A DNA stretch of 64,000 nt from Vagococcus bubulae (GCF_003950315.1 NZ_NGJT01000007.1:1-64000); one strand, 5' to 3'. Shown: positions 53,057 through 61,946, numbered from the stretch's first letter. Numbers and translations: made by a program. The notes: generated by a model not told the origin, from the letters alone.

Positions 53057-53654
53057 AGTATTCTAATAATTTTGCACAACTTGTCTGCGTATGTTCCACT
53101 TTTAATAATTGTTTGATTAAATCAGTCGAAGAGAAAGCATCGATTAATACACCAAAGTTTCGTGTACAATCATAATTAAATATAACGGCTTTAGCGAACC
53201 GATTGATGCCCATCTCATTTGCTATTTGTTGATCTGTTTTGAAAAAATCTTTAATTAATTTAGATTGTCTATCTAATTTAAATGTTTCTTTATCAGCGTT
53301 AATCTTAGTTAGTATCATATCAACTAATTCCTCAGAATAAGCCATCTTCTTTTTTCCGACTAAATCTTGTAAATGGAATAAGAATTTTCTTTCCATTTTT
53401 TTCCCTTGAAGTTGAGCCGCTTTAACATCTAAACAGGCAGAATAAACTGTTTCGATTAAGTGATTTCTAAAAACTAAATCATTGGTGGGATAGTTGTTAT
53501 CAATCAAGTAATGGTGGATAATTAAAGGATTTAATACAGGAATTAATTTTAAATAGACTTTCGTGTGTTCGTTCTCAATTGCTTTTAAAAAACGCTGTTC
53601 AGACAAAAGACAACGCTCGTCTAATGGATTAACAAATAAATAAATCTCTACCAT
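53055..53654 (-). CDS. spxH: Spx degradation adaptor SpxH/YjbH (DsbA-like fold)
   Basis: 199 residues of the thioredoxin/DsbA-like YjbH family, which delivers Spx to ClpXP. The region where relatives have a CxxC or CPxC reads NPLDERC, so only the second cysteine (C15) remains; the first position is aspartate (D12). RLVTNNY/FRNHLIETVYSACLDVKAAQLQGKK is the helical insertion. Assignment relies on length, fold signature and synteny with coiA-pepF (B. subtilis yjbF-yjbG-yjbH). The RBS is GGGGG about 8 bases before the ATG. Confidence 0.82.
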   Translation of the reverse strand: MVEIYLFVNPLDERCLLSEQRFLKAIENEHTKVYLKLIPVLNPLIIHHYLIDNNYPTNDLVFRNHLIETVYSACLDVKAAQLQGKKMERKFLFHLQDLVGKKKMAYSEELVDMILTKINADKETFKLDRQSKLIKDFFKTDQQIANEMGINRFAKAVIFNYDCTRNFGVLIDAFSSTDLIKQLLKVEHTQTSCAKLLEY

Positions 53655-53758
53655 TATGCCCCCCCTTACATAGGAAAACTGTTCTACTACTTACGTATAA
53701 TGTAACAAATATTCACAAAAAACAAAAGAGAAAAGCCTTTTGTATCAATGTGTTAAAA

Positions 53759-54349
53759 TCAACCGTGATATTCTATCATACGTGCGATTTTTTTGCTAGC
53801 AGGACGTCTTTTAATGCCTTCTTTTATTAGAAAGTCATTAAAAAAAGATTCTCCTTGTAAAGAGTCACTGACTTCCATTTCAAGTTCAAAATCAACAACG
53901 TCACCAAAATGACTTTCATCAAGAACTAGTAAGACGTTGTTATTTAATTTTTTTTCACGTCGATTGGTTGTTAATGAACCAATCAGATTCAGATCGTTTA
54001 TAGGAATATTAATTGATTTTAAAAAACGAGCAACCTCTCCGTGTGTGTAAATTTGTTTTTCCATGATTAAGGCAGTCATTTGCTCCTCAGTTAAATCATC
54101 TGTAATTTCTTGATAAGTGTGACTATTTTTTGTTGGGACTTTTAATGTGCATTCATTTTTTCCAAAACGTTTTCTAAGTCGTAATCCCATCCCTTGTTCT
54201 TTTAACTGTTGACTAGGTGTATCAAAATAACAATTTGTTTGAGAAAAAGCTAGCGTTGTTGGAAAATATTTCGTTATCAGTTGTTCAAATTCTGTTTTAG
54301 TTAACATGTTTTTAAATTCGATTTCTAGTTCTTTAGACACAATCTTCAC
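53759..54349 (-). CDS. CYTH domain protein (YjbK-like)
   Basis: 196 residues. The N-terminal KELEIEFKNMLTKTEFEQLI contains the ExExK motif that names the CYTH fold (tunnel phosphohydrolase), and CYFDTPSQQLKEQGMGLRLRKRFGKNECTLKVP is the second conserved stretch. CYTH proteins bind triphosphates (polyphosphate, thiamine triphosphate). Next to spxH and divergent from relQ, the same neighbourhood as yjbK-yjbM in Bacillus. Physiological substrate not established. Confidence 0.87.
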   Translation of the reverse strand: MKIVSKELEIEFKNMLTKTEFEQLITKYFPTTLAFSQTNCYFDTPSQQLKEQGMGLRLRKRFGKNECTLKVPTKNSHTYQEITDDLTEEQMTALIMEKQIYTHGEVARFLKSINIPINDLNLIGSLTTNRREKKLNNNVLLVLDESHFGDVVDFELEMEVSDSLQGESFFNDFLIKEGIKRRPASKKIARMIEYHG

Positions 54350-54474
54350 CTCGTTGGTAGTGTAATGAATTCATTCTAAAAAAACAACTATAATGACTTA
54401 TTTGTGAGCTAACTTTTTAAGAGCAATTATGTTAAAATATAGCATGTATGTTGATAGTGAAGGTGGCGAATAGG

Positions 54475-55149
54475 ATGGAAGAAAGAAATTGGCAATTATT
54501 TTTGGCACCATACGAACAGGCTGTTTCAGAATTAAAAGTTAAACTTCGAAATATTCGGACACAGTATAAAGAAAATAATTTGCACACCCCGATTGAATTT
54601 GTAACAGGTCGTGTGAAACCTAAAGATAGCATTTTAACTAAAGCAACATTGCGTGGTATTGAGTTAGATAGATTAGAAGAAGAGATGCAAGATATTGCAG
54701 GGCTTCGTGTGATGTGTCAGTTTGTTGAAGATATTTATGAGGTGGTGGCACTTCTTCGAAAACGAACTGATTTTAAAATTATTCAAGAAAGAGACTACAT
54801 CACGAATAAAAAAGCAAGTGGGTATCGCTCATACCATGTGGTCATTGAATACCCAGTTCAACTTATTATGGGTGAGAAAAATATTTATGTTGAGATACAG
54901 ATACGGACGTTAGCGATGAATTTTTGGGCAACCATAGAACATTCACTTAATTATAAATATGACGGTGAATTTCCAGAAGAAATCAATAAACGATTAGAAT
55001 TAACAGCAGAAGCTGCCTATTTGTTAGATGAAGAAATGTCAAAAATACGTGATGAAATTCAAGAAGCCCAACATCTCTTTTCATATCGAGACTTGGAACA
55101 CTTGGAAAGATATGTCAATGAAAAGAGGGCAGATAATGATGAGAATTAG
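54475..55149 (+). CDS. relQ: Small alarmone synthetase RelQ (YjbM/SAS1)
   Basis: 224 residues from ATG 54475 (RBS AAGGTGG). A stand-alone (p)ppGpp synthetase domain: EFVTGRVKPKDSILTKATLRG, DIAGLRVMCQFVEDIYEVV, SGYRSYHVVIEYPV, YVEIQIRTLAMNFWATIEHSLNYK. There is no hydrolase or TGS domain. The C-terminal helix supports the tetramer of this group. It lets the cell make alarmones outside the stringent response driven by Rel. Overlaps nadK by 14 bases. Confidence 0.95.
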   Translation: MEERNWQLFLAPYEQAVSELKVKLRNIRTQYKENNLHTPIEFVTGRVKPKDSILTKATLRGIELDRLEEEMQDIAGLRVMCQFVEDIYEVVALLRKRTDFKIIQERDYITNKKASGYRSYHVVIEYPVQLIMGEKNIYVEIQIRTLAMNFWATIEHSLNYKYDGEFPEEINKRLELTAEAAYLLDEEMSKIRDEIQEAQHLFSYRDLEHLERYVNEKRADNDEN

Positions 55150-55957
55150 GGTTTATTCTAATCGAAAACCAACGTCAAGGAAAGTCACGCAAGAACTATT
55201 ATCAAAATTGCGTAAAGCGGGATTTATTTTAGATAAAAAAAATCCTGATGTAGTCATAACAATTGGTGGAGATGGGACGTTATTAAGTGCGTTTCATGCT
55301 TATGAAAGTCAATTAGATACCGTTAGATTTATTGGTGTTCATACAGGTCATTTAGGTTTTTATACGGACTGGCGAGACTATGAAATAGATGAATTGGTAC
55401 GAAGTTTGAAAGAAGAAAAGCAAAACAGTGTGAGTTATCCCTTGTTAGATGTTTGTTTGACTTATACAAATAATATGCCAGACCGACATTTTTTAGCGCT
55501 TAATGAAGCAACCATTAAAAATGTCGAGCGAACGATGGTAGCTAATATCTACATTAAAGATGAACTATTTGAATGTTATAGAGGAGATGGGTTGTCGGTT
55601 TCAACGCCAACAGGCTCTACTGCTTATAGTAAAAGCTTAGGTGGAGCAGTAGTTCATCCACGAGTGAATACTCTTCAATTAAACGAAATAGCCTCATTAA
55701 ATAACCGAGTATACCGTTCGTTAGGCTCACCAATGATTATAGCACCAGATGAGTGGATTAAATTAGATATGAAAAAAAGAGAAACGTATAGTTTACATGT
55801 GGATAATTTATCATTGACTAATTCTAATGTTAAACAAGTGACGTTTCGTTTATCGGAAAAAAGAATTCATTTTGCACTATATCGACACACTCATTTTTGG
55901 CGCCGAGTGAATAATGCGTTTATAGGAACTTCAAAGGAAAGTAGCGAGAAATTATGA
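55136..55957 (+). CDS. nadK: NAD kinase
   Basis: About 273 residues starting at ATG 55136 (MMRIRVYSNR) inside the end of relQ. VVITIGGDGTLLSAFH, NEATIKN and SVSTPTGSTAYSKSLGGAVVHP are the NAD kinase motifs (GGDGT, NE/D, and the substrate/Mg region). Phosphorylates NAD+ to NADP+. In the same position in Bacillus (yjbN). RBS AAAAGAGGG about 7 bases upstream. Confidence 0.95.
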   Translation: MMRIRVYSNRKPTSRKVTQELLSKLRKAGFILDKKNPDVVITIGGDGTLLSAFHAYESQLDTVRFIGVHTGHLGFYTDWRDYEIDELVRSLKEEKQNSVSYPLLDVCLTYTNNMPDRHFLALNEATIKNVERTMVANIYIKDELFECYRGDGLSVSTPTGSTAYSKSLGGAVVHPRVNTLQLNEIASLNNRVYRSLGSPMIIAPDEWIKLDMKKRETYSLHVDNLSLTNSNVKQVTFRLSEKRIHFALYRHTHFWRRVNNAFIGTSKESSEKL

Positions 55958-56838
55958 GATTTAGCTGGACAGTAGATGAAGAAAAGACTACTTTAAAACG
56001 TTTTTTAAATAATAAAGGGGTATCGAGAAGACTTTTAGCTAAAATAAAGTTTCAAGGTGGAACACTTTTAGTTAACAAACAAGTTCGAAACACAAAATAT
56101 GAAGTAAATTTAGGTGATATCGTCACGATTATTATACCTGATGAAGGGGAGCATGAAACAATGCTTCCTTTTGAGTCTAAACTAGATATCGTGTATGAAG
56201 ATGAACACCTATTGATTGTCAATAAACCAACAGAAGTGGCATCGATTCCGTCGCAATATCATAAAAATGGTACGATGGCCAATTATGTAAAATATTATTA
56301 CAATCAACAACAATATGTTAATCGTATCATTCATGTCGTGACGCGCTTAGATAGAGATACAACAGGATTAATGATGTTTGCCAAGCACGGTTTTGCTCAT
56401 GCTATGATGGATAAGCAACTTCAATCAGGTGAATTGAAAAAATATTATCATGCGTTAGTTGGTGGCGATTTGTCTCGTTTGAAAAAACATGAAACCATTG
56501 ATTTACCAATTGGAAGAGATGAAACATCCATTATTAAACGTTGTGTCACAGAAAATGGTCAGCATGCGATAACGGAATATAAATTAGTCGAAACAAATGA
56601 AGATATCGCACAAGTTGCTGTACAGTTACATACAGGGAGAACGCATCAAATTCGCGTTCACTTTTCAGCAATCGGTTGTCCTTTAATCGGAGATGAGTTG
56701 TATGGTGGGGACTTAACAAAAGGATTAAATAGGCAAGCACTTCATTGTCAGAAGTTAGTTTTCCTACATCCATTTACAAGAGAGGAGTTAACATTTGAGT
56801 TGCCATTACCAAATGATATGGAAGAGTTGATAGAGTAA
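55954..56838 (+). CDS. RluA/RluD family pseudouridine synthase
   Basis: 294 residues. An N-terminal S4-like RNA-binding domain (TLKRFLNNKGVSRRLLAKIKFQGGTLLVNKQVRNTKYEVNLGDIVTIIIPDEG) precedes the catalytic domain VTRLDRDTTGLMMFAKHGFAHAMMDKQ with the invariant aspartate, then LHTGRTHQIRVHFSAIGCPLIGDELYGG. rRNA or tRNA target not readable. Overlaps nadK by four bases (ATGA), as in the yjbN-yjbO pair of Bacillus. Confidence 0.92.
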   Translation: MRFSWTVDEEKTTLKRFLNNKGVSRRLLAKIKFQGGTLLVNKQVRNTKYEVNLGDIVTIIIPDEGEHETMLPFESKLDIVYEDEHLLIVNKPTEVASIPSQYHKNGTMANYVKYYYNQQQYVNRIIHVVTRLDRDTTGLMMFAKHGFAHAMMDKQLQSGELKKYYHALVGGDLSRLKKHETIDLPIGRDETSIIKRCVTENGQHAITEYKLVETNEDIAQVAVQLHTGRTHQIRVHFSAIGCPLIGDELYGGDLTKGLNRQALHCQKLVFLHPFTREELTFELPLPNDMEELIE

Positions 56839-56853
56839 GGGGAGTTCGTTGGT

Positions 56854-58224
56854 ATGACAGAAGTGTTAAACAAAGAAGAACAAGAAAAAGAATTATTATC
56901 TCTGTTGCAGAGCCAAGAGATGGAGTTATTTAGGGAAAAATTCTTAGACTGGCATTTATATGAACAAGGACAGTTTTATTTATCTCTTGATGAGAAAGAA
57001 CGTCATTTAATGTATGCCTATCTTTCACCAAAAGAGATGGCAGACATGTTGGATGTGATTGAAGAAGATCATGAGGGTTTGACTGACTATATTACAGAAA
57101 TGTCACCAAACTATGTCGTAGCTATTTTAGAAAGTATGTATACTGATAATGCGGTGGATATTTTAAGTCAGCTAGAAGAAGACACAGCACGAAAATATTT
57201 AGATAGAATGAAGCCAGAAACGTCAGTTAATATGAAAAAATTGCTTCATTATGAAGATAAAACAGCTGGTTCGATTATGGCAACCGAATATGTATCCATT
57301 GTTGCCAATCAAACTGTACGTTCTGCTCTAACGCTATTAAAAAAGAAGGCGCAAGAAGCAGAAATCATTTATTATGTCTATGTGGTTAGTCTCAGTAATC
57401 AATTGGTGGGAGTTATTTCTTTAAGAGATTTAATTGTCAGTGATGATGATATGATGATTGAAGACATGATGGGTGAGCGTGTGATTAGTGTTAGCGTGAA
57501 TGAAGATCAAGAAGAAGTAGCAAAAATGATTCGTGATTATGATTTCTTGGCAATTCCAGTAGTGGATGATAATAATCATTTGTTGGGGATTATTACGGTA
57601 GATGATATTATTGATGTTATTGATGATGAAGCAGCTAGTGATTATTCTGGACTAGCCGGTGTCGACGTTGAAGCAACTACTGAAAGTTCATTTCAAGCAG
57701 CTTTGAAGCGTTTGCCGTGGCTAGTGACGTTGCTCTTTTTAGGAATGTCTACAGCCTCTTTAATCAGTCACTATGAAGTCTTGATTAGTGAAGCTAGCAT
57801 TTTGGCTGTTTTTATATCTCTTATTACAGGAACAGCGGGGAATGCCGGAACACAATCTTTAGCTGTGGCAGTTAGAAAATTAGCAGTATCTGATGACAAA
57901 GAACTAAATTTTTTCTCACTTGTTATGAGTGAAATTTTGACAGGAATTATCACTGGAGCTGTAACAGGGATAGTAATCTTTTTAGTAGTTGGGTTCTGGA
58001 AACAGAATTTTCCACTCGGTCTTGTCATAGGAATAGCGATGCTTTGCGCGATTACTATTGCGAACTTGGCAGGAAGTTTAATTCCTATTTTAATGGAAAA
58101 AATTGGGTTTGATCCAGCGGTTGCTAGTGGTCCTTTTATTACCACATTAAGTGATTTGACTAGTGTGCTCATTTATTTTAATATAGCGGGTTTATTTATG
58201 CCTTTAATCGTAGGTAGTGTATAA
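56854..58224 (+). CDS. mgtE: Magnesium transporter MgtE
   Basis: A 456-residue Mg2+ channel. The N domain (about 20-125) and two CBS domains (KTAGSIMATEYVSI, FLAIPVVDDNNHLLGIITVDDIIDVIDDEA) form the cytosolic Mg-sensing gate, followed by the five-helix membrane part with GTAGNAGTQSLAVAVR (conserved selectivity region) and NLAGSLIPILMEKIGFDPAVASGPFITTL. Only 15 bases after the pseudouridine synthase, so it is in the relQ operon. The next gene is CorA, after a terminator. Confidence 0.95.
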   Translation: MTEVLNKEEQEKELLSLLQSQEMELFREKFLDWHLYEQGQFYLSLDEKERHLMYAYLSPKEMADMLDVIEEDHEGLTDYITEMSPNYVVAILESMYTDNAVDILSQLEEDTARKYLDRMKPETSVNMKKLLHYEDKTAGSIMATEYVSIVANQTVRSALTLLKKKAQEAEIIYYVYVVSLSNQLVGVISLRDLIVSDDDMMIEDMMGERVISVSVNEDQEEVAKMIRDYDFLAIPVVDDNNHLLGIITVDDIIDVIDDEAASDYSGLAGVDVEATTESSFQAALKRLPWLVTLLFLGMSTASLISHYEVLISEASILAVFISLITGTAGNAGTQSLAVAVRKLAVSDDKELNFFSLVMSEILTGIITGAVTGIVIFLVVGFWKQNFPLGLVIGIAMLCAITIANLAGSLIPILMEKIGFDPAVASGPFITTLSDLTSVLIYFNIAGLFMPLIVGSV

Positions 58225-58239
58225 TAAGAATAGAAATTC

Positions 58240-58270
58240 GAAGAAGTCATCATAAAATGGCTTCTTTTTT
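58240..58270 (+). terminator. mgtE terminator
   Basis: GAAGAAG.CAT and ATG.CTTCTTT form a stem with T6 after it, separating mgtE from the CorA gene. Confidence 0.8.
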
Positions 58271-58302
58271 ATAGGATAAATGAGAAAAAAGGGGAAAAGT
58301 CT

Positions 58303-59205
58303 ATGTTGGTTGAACATCAAATCAATTCAAGTTTTGAATGGATTGAAACACATCACTTATCATCAAGCGAGAAAAATATTTTGAGAGAACAATATCAATT
58401 ACCAGAAGAAACATTAGAATATGTGATGGATATTTATGAAAGAAGTAATTATATTACCGATTCAGTTAATGACTTAGAATTAATTGTCATTCATGTCCCA
58501 ACTAAACAACCTAAAGAAATTCGTTATGTCTCTCGTCCAGTTAGTTTTTTGGTAAAAGGCAATAAATTATTTTCTTTTAATGAAGGCGAAAGTGTGGTGA
58601 GTTATGATGGGGTTAAAAATGCCATAAATCAAGATATTCATTCAACCCCAATGATTTTTTTATTTGAATTGATACGAGAGTTGATTGATAGGTATCTACC
58701 TATTTTGAGAGAAATATCGAAAGAGCGTCACCAAATGGATGATTTGTTGACTGAAAAAGTAAAAAATAAAGATTTGGTTCGCCTGTCCTATTTACAACAA
58801 ACCTTAACGTTTTTACTTAGCGCTTCAGAAAATAATTTAGAAATACTTGAACAAATTAAGCGTTCAAGGTTAGGTCAAAGTTTTGATGAACAAACAATGG
58901 AGCGACTAGATGATGCGCTCATTGAAGCAAACCAAGTAGCACATATGACAGAATTGGAATCAGATATTGTAGACCGAATCGCCCGTATTTTTGACAGTAT
59001 CATGAACAATAATCTAAACGATACCATGAAATTTTTAACAGTTTGGTCTTTAGCATTAGCCATTCCAACTTTAATTACCGGTTTTTATGGAATGAATATT
59101 GATTTGCCACGATTTTCTTCTGATTACGAATGGATTTATGTGGTAATTTTATCGGTAATCTTGATTATATGGTTAATCATGTTTATTAAGCACAAAAGAA
59201 AATAA
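58303..59205 (+). CDS. CorA family magnesium transporter
   Basis: 300 residues. A long cytosolic N-terminal domain ends in the stalk helix ARIFDSIMNNNLNDTMKFLTVWSLALAIPTLITGFYGMNIDLP with the GMN signature at the first of two membrane helices. The C-terminal YEWIYVVILSVILIIWLIMFIKHKRK is the second helix with a basic end. Transports Mg2+ or related divalent cations; a second system beside MgtE in the same place. AAAGGGG RBS. Strong terminator follows. Confidence 0.92.
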   Translation: MLVEHQINSSFEWIETHHLSSSEKNILREQYQLPEETLEYVMDIYERSNYITDSVNDLELIVIHVPTKQPKEIRYVSRPVSFLVKGNKLFSFNEGESVVSYDGVKNAINQDIHSTPMIFLFELIRELIDRYLPILREISKERHQMDDLLTEKVKNKDLVRLSYLQQTLTFLLSASENNLEILEQIKRSRLGQSFDEQTMERLDDALIEANQVAHMTELESDIVDRIARIFDSIMNNNLNDTMKFLTVWSLALAIPTLITGFYGMNIDLPRFSSDYEWIYVVILSVILIIWLIMFIKHKRK

Positions 59206-59269
59206 AGAGAAAATGATTTGTCATGGTATTTTGACTCTTTGTCAAATAGGACTGATGAGTTAAATCCAT

Positions 59270-59313
59270 AAGATGATAAATTTGAGAGTAATCTCAGATT
59301 TATCATCTTTTTT
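59270..59313 (+). terminator. corA terminator
   Basis: AAGATGATAAAT..TGAGA with TCTCA..ATTTATCATCTT, followed by T6; a strong intrinsic terminator. Confidence 0.93.
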
Positions 59314-59361
59314 AGTTATTTAATTTTTATAAGACCGTTTATCAATAAAATTCTTATTCTC

Positions 59362-60093
59362 ATGTTGCTGAATGATTTGAATCCGTTAGCGGAACTAGAT
59401 TTTTTATCCTGTTTGCCTAAAAGAGTGGTGGTCAATACACTAGAAACATATTCTGAAAAGTTAGGATTTGATTATACAATAGATGTGAATAATATTTATG
59501 ACATTATGTTTAATCAGTGGATAGTATTCTCTTTTTTAAAAAAAGATAGCCAATACCAGGATACATTAGAAATGACAGATAAAGAAGCAGCCTTTTTACT
59601 CTCACAGATGGAACACTTCCAAACATTTTGCTTATCAGCTAATCCATTCATTAAACACGAGTACTACAAAAAAACATTTATCCGTTTGTATGATCGTATT
59701 AATCGTTGTGATTCTGTAAAACAATTAAGTCATATTTTGATGATTAGAACGAAGTATGAGCAGATGAGTTATTTAAACATATTAGATGGTAACAAATATC
59801 AAGAAGAAGCCCATGACATTTATGATTTATATTTAAACCATTCATTAGATAGAAAAGCGTGGATGAAGAAAATGGAAAAACTATCTTTTTCAGTGGTGAT
59901 TCTATTAATCCTCTTTTATAAACGAGATAATCAGACAGAATGGTGTTCTTGGAATGATATAGTGAACGATAGCATGGAAGATGCGTTTCTAGAAGTATTA
60001 AAAAGTAAGGTTAAAGGATGTTCTTTAGAAGAAATGGAGCTGATGAACGATGTTTTACATCAGATAAAACTACCAATGATTGATTTTTATTAA
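59362..60093 (+). CDS. Unrecognised 243-residue protein
   Basis: Starts at ATG 59362 but no Shine-Dalgarno sequence is visible; the leader after the corA terminator is only about 50 bases. The protein is helical and charged (EMTDKEAAFLLSQMEHFQTFCLSANPF, YYKKTFIRLYDRINRCDSVKQLSH) with one moderately hydrophobic segment (SFSVVILLILFYK, about residues 173-185) and no signal peptide. I recognise no catalytic or DNA-binding motif and do not place it in a family. It may start elsewhere (the frame is open upstream into the terminator) or be leaderless. Followed by a bidirectional terminator. Confidence 0.6.
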   Translation: MLLNDLNPLAELDFLSCLPKRVVVNTLETYSEKLGFDYTIDVNNIYDIMFNQWIVFSFLKKDSQYQDTLEMTDKEAAFLLSQMEHFQTFCLSANPFIKHEYYKKTFIRLYDRINRCDSVKQLSHILMIRTKYEQMSYLNILDGNKYQEEAHDIYDLYLNHSLDRKAWMKKMEKLSFSVVILLILFYKRDNQTEWCSWNDIVNDSMEDAFLEVLKSKVKGCSLEEMELMNDVLHQIKLPMIDFY

Positions 60094-60105
60094 TAAAGGA
60101 CAAAC

Positions 60106-60136
60106 AAAAAAAGAGATGGAAACCATCTCTTTTTTG
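60106..60136. terminator. Bidirectional terminator
   Basis: AAAGAGATGG and CCATCTCTTT with an AAA loop and A/T runs, between the convergent unknown gene and rpsD. Confidence 0.92.
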
Positions 60137-60156
60137 TATAAAGATAATTGAAAATC

Positions 60157-60768
60157 TTATAGTAATTTGTTGTAGAATTCAACTACGTAAGATTCGTCAA
60201 CTTCTTGTGGTAATTCATCACGTTCTGGTAAACGAGTGATGCTACCTTCTAATTTTTCAGCGTCAAAGCTTACAAATGAAGGACGACCTAAAGTTGATTC
60301 AACAGCATCTTTAACGATTGTTAAATCTTTAGATTTTTCACGAATAGAGATAACTTGTCCAACAGACACTTCGTATGAAGGAATGTCAACACGTTTGCCA
60401 TCTACTAAAACGTGACCGTGGTTAACTAACTGACGTGCTTGACGACGAGTTGTAGCTAAACCTAGACGGTATACAACGTTATCTAAACGTTGTTCTAAAA
60501 GGATCATGAAGTTAACACCGTGTTTACCTTCTTTGATTTTTCCAGCTCTCATGAAAAGGTTACGGAATTGACGTTCATTTAAACCATACATATGGCGTAA
60601 TTTTTGTTTTTCAGTTAATTGCATACCATATTCTGATTTGTTTCTTCTTTGGTTTGGTCCGTGTTGTCCTGGTGCATATGGACGACGAGCCAATTCTTTA
60701 CCAGTTCCTGATAAAGATACGCCTAAACGACGAGATAATTTCCAACTTGGTCCTGTATAACGAGACAT
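60157..60768 (-). CDS. rpsD: 30S ribosomal protein S4
   Basis: 203 residues from ATG 60768 ([16 protein letters not shown]); an earlier ATG at 60783 overlaps the GGAGG RBS region. [22 protein letters not shown]-type N-terminal region and the S4 RNA-binding domain ([38 protein letters not shown]) are typical. Primary 16S rRNA binder and, in Bacillus, repressor of its own translation. No zinc-finger cysteines are seen (zinc-free form). Confidence 0.97.
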   Translation of the reverse strand: MSRYTGPSWKLSRRLGVSLSGTGKELARRPYAPGQHGPNQRRNKSEYGMQLTEKQKLRHMYGLNERQFRNLFMRAGKIKEGKHGVNFMILLEQRLDNVVYRLGLATTRRQARQLVNHGHVLVDGKRVDIPSYEVSVGQVISIREKSKDLTIVKDAVESTLGRPSFVSFDAEKLEGSITRLPERDELPQEVDESYVVEFYNKLL

Positions 60769-60979
60769 TAAAAAATCCTCCAATATAATTTTATTTGGAG
60801 TAAAATAATTTCTTGAAAATATTAATAGACGCTTAGTTTATTCTTCAATCTTCACCTTTGCAGCCGCGGTTACACAATTGAACCCATATAGGCAAACAAA
60901 CTAATAAACGTGCTACTTATTCTCTAGCTGCATTATTTTACACAAATTCCATTATACTTGATGATTTTTGAAAAGACAA
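60769..60979 (-). promoter_or_regulatory. rpsD promoter and structured 5' leader (candidate S4 autoregulation)
   Basis: On the minus strand -35 TTGTCT (60979-60974) and -10 TATAAT (60956-60951), spacing 17, start a leader of about 175 bases. TTAGTTT and AAACTAA, with flanking CG pairs, close a long stem (60910-60830). Inside lies GTAACCGCGGCTGC (60879-60866), an unusually GC-rich segment. Large leaders in front of rpsD bind S4 in Bacillus. I see no terminator inside, so control would be translational. Part of the 379-base gap between rpsD and the formate transporter gene. Confidence 0.65.
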
Positions 60980-61105
60980 GGATTAATTAATGTTTTCTAT
61001 ATTTGTTTTCCATTAAAAATTTGACGTATTTTATCCTAATATTTATTAAACTTTTAGTAGATTTGAATGAAATTTTGAGATATAGTATCTACTGTAAATA
61101 AAAGT

Positions 61106-61123
61106 TTGTTCAAAAAATAACAA
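61106..61123. promoter_or_regulatory. Rex-box-like operator upstream of the formate/nitrite transporter gene
   Basis: TTGTTCAAAAAATAACAA matches TTGTKAAWWWWTTMACAA at 16 of 18 positions. It sits about 25 bases before the start codon and downstream of promoter-like sequence. Rex control of formate transport genes is known in related bacteria, and rex is encoded at 42.1-42.8 kb. Confidence 0.6.
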
Positions 61124-61147
61124 TGTATTAAAGGAAGGAATAAGACA

Positions 61148-61942
61148 ATGGCACAACATTCAGAATTGATGGCAAAATTAGATGCATCCATCGAAAAAAA
61201 AGATGAATTAATTCAAAAACATTTTGGAAGATATGCAATGCGCTCCGTGTTAGCCGCATTATACTTAAGCTTAGGTTCGGCTATTGCAATAGGGTTAGGA
61301 CTGAAGTTTACTGATCCTGCTACGGGGAAAGCTTTATACGCCATGGCATTTGGTTTGGGGTTAGCATTAATTATATTTTTAAATGCAGAATTAGGAACAT
61401 CAAACATGATGTATATGACTGTTGCAACCTATCGAAAAAAATTAGCGCCAAGTAGAGCGTTGAAAATATTGATGGTTTGTGTACTCTTTAATTTGATTGG
61501 TGCGTTTGTTGTAGCGTATCTATTATCTCTTACAGGGGCCTTTAAAGGTCTTCCAGCAGATAATTTTTTAACTCATTTAGTTGAAGGAAAATTTCAAAAA
61601 GGAATAATGCAGACATTAGTTGAAGGGATTTTTGCTAATGTTATTGTCAATTTAGCGGTTCTAATGTCAATGAAGTTAAAAGATGATGTGGGTAGATTGT
61701 TTGGTATTATCTTAGTGATTTTTATTTTTACCTTCTTAGGATTTGAACACGTTATCGCCAATTTCATTTATTTCCCATTAGCGTATTTTTCATCAGGTGG
61801 AATGATTGCTGGGATGACAGTTGGTGCAGTGGCAACCAATATTATCTTCACTTTTATTGGGAATTTTATTGGTGGAGGACTAGTCATAGGGTTAACTTAT
61901 GCATGGTTAAATAAAGATGAGAGTGTTCATTATTTAGATTAA
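61148..61942 (+). CDS. Formate/nitrite transporter family protein
   Basis: 264 residues, six hydrophobic segments of the FNT fold. GLGLALIIFLNAELGTSNMMYM and the second half-repeat NVIVNLAVLMSMKLKD carry the pore regions, and FLGFEHVIANF contains the conserved histidine (HxxxN) that gates FNT channels. FocA, NirC and FdhC relatives cannot be told apart by eye; without nir or fdh genes here, FocA-like export of formate from pyruvate formate-lyase is likely. AAAGGAAGG RBS. Own terminator. Confidence 0.9.
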   Translation: MAQHSELMAKLDASIEKKDELIQKHFGRYAMRSVLAALYLSLGSAIAIGLGLKFTDPATGKALYAMAFGLGLALIIFLNAELGTSNMMYMTVATYRKKLAPSRALKILMVCVLFNLIGAFVVAYLLSLTGAFKGLPADNFLTHLVEGKFQKGIMQTLVEGIFANVIVNLAVLMSMKLKDDVGRLFGIILVIFIFTFLGFEHVIANFIYFPLAYFSSGGMIAGMTVGAVATNIIFTFIGNFIGGGLVIGLTYAWLNKDESVHYLD

Positions 61943-61946
61943 AAGC

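Noticed and set aside
60840-60900. Resemblance of GCAGCCGCGGTTAC to a 16S rRNA gene fragment
   Set aside because: Only 11 bases match and the surroundings do not; it lies in the rpsD leader on the opposite strand, so it is not an rRNA remnant.
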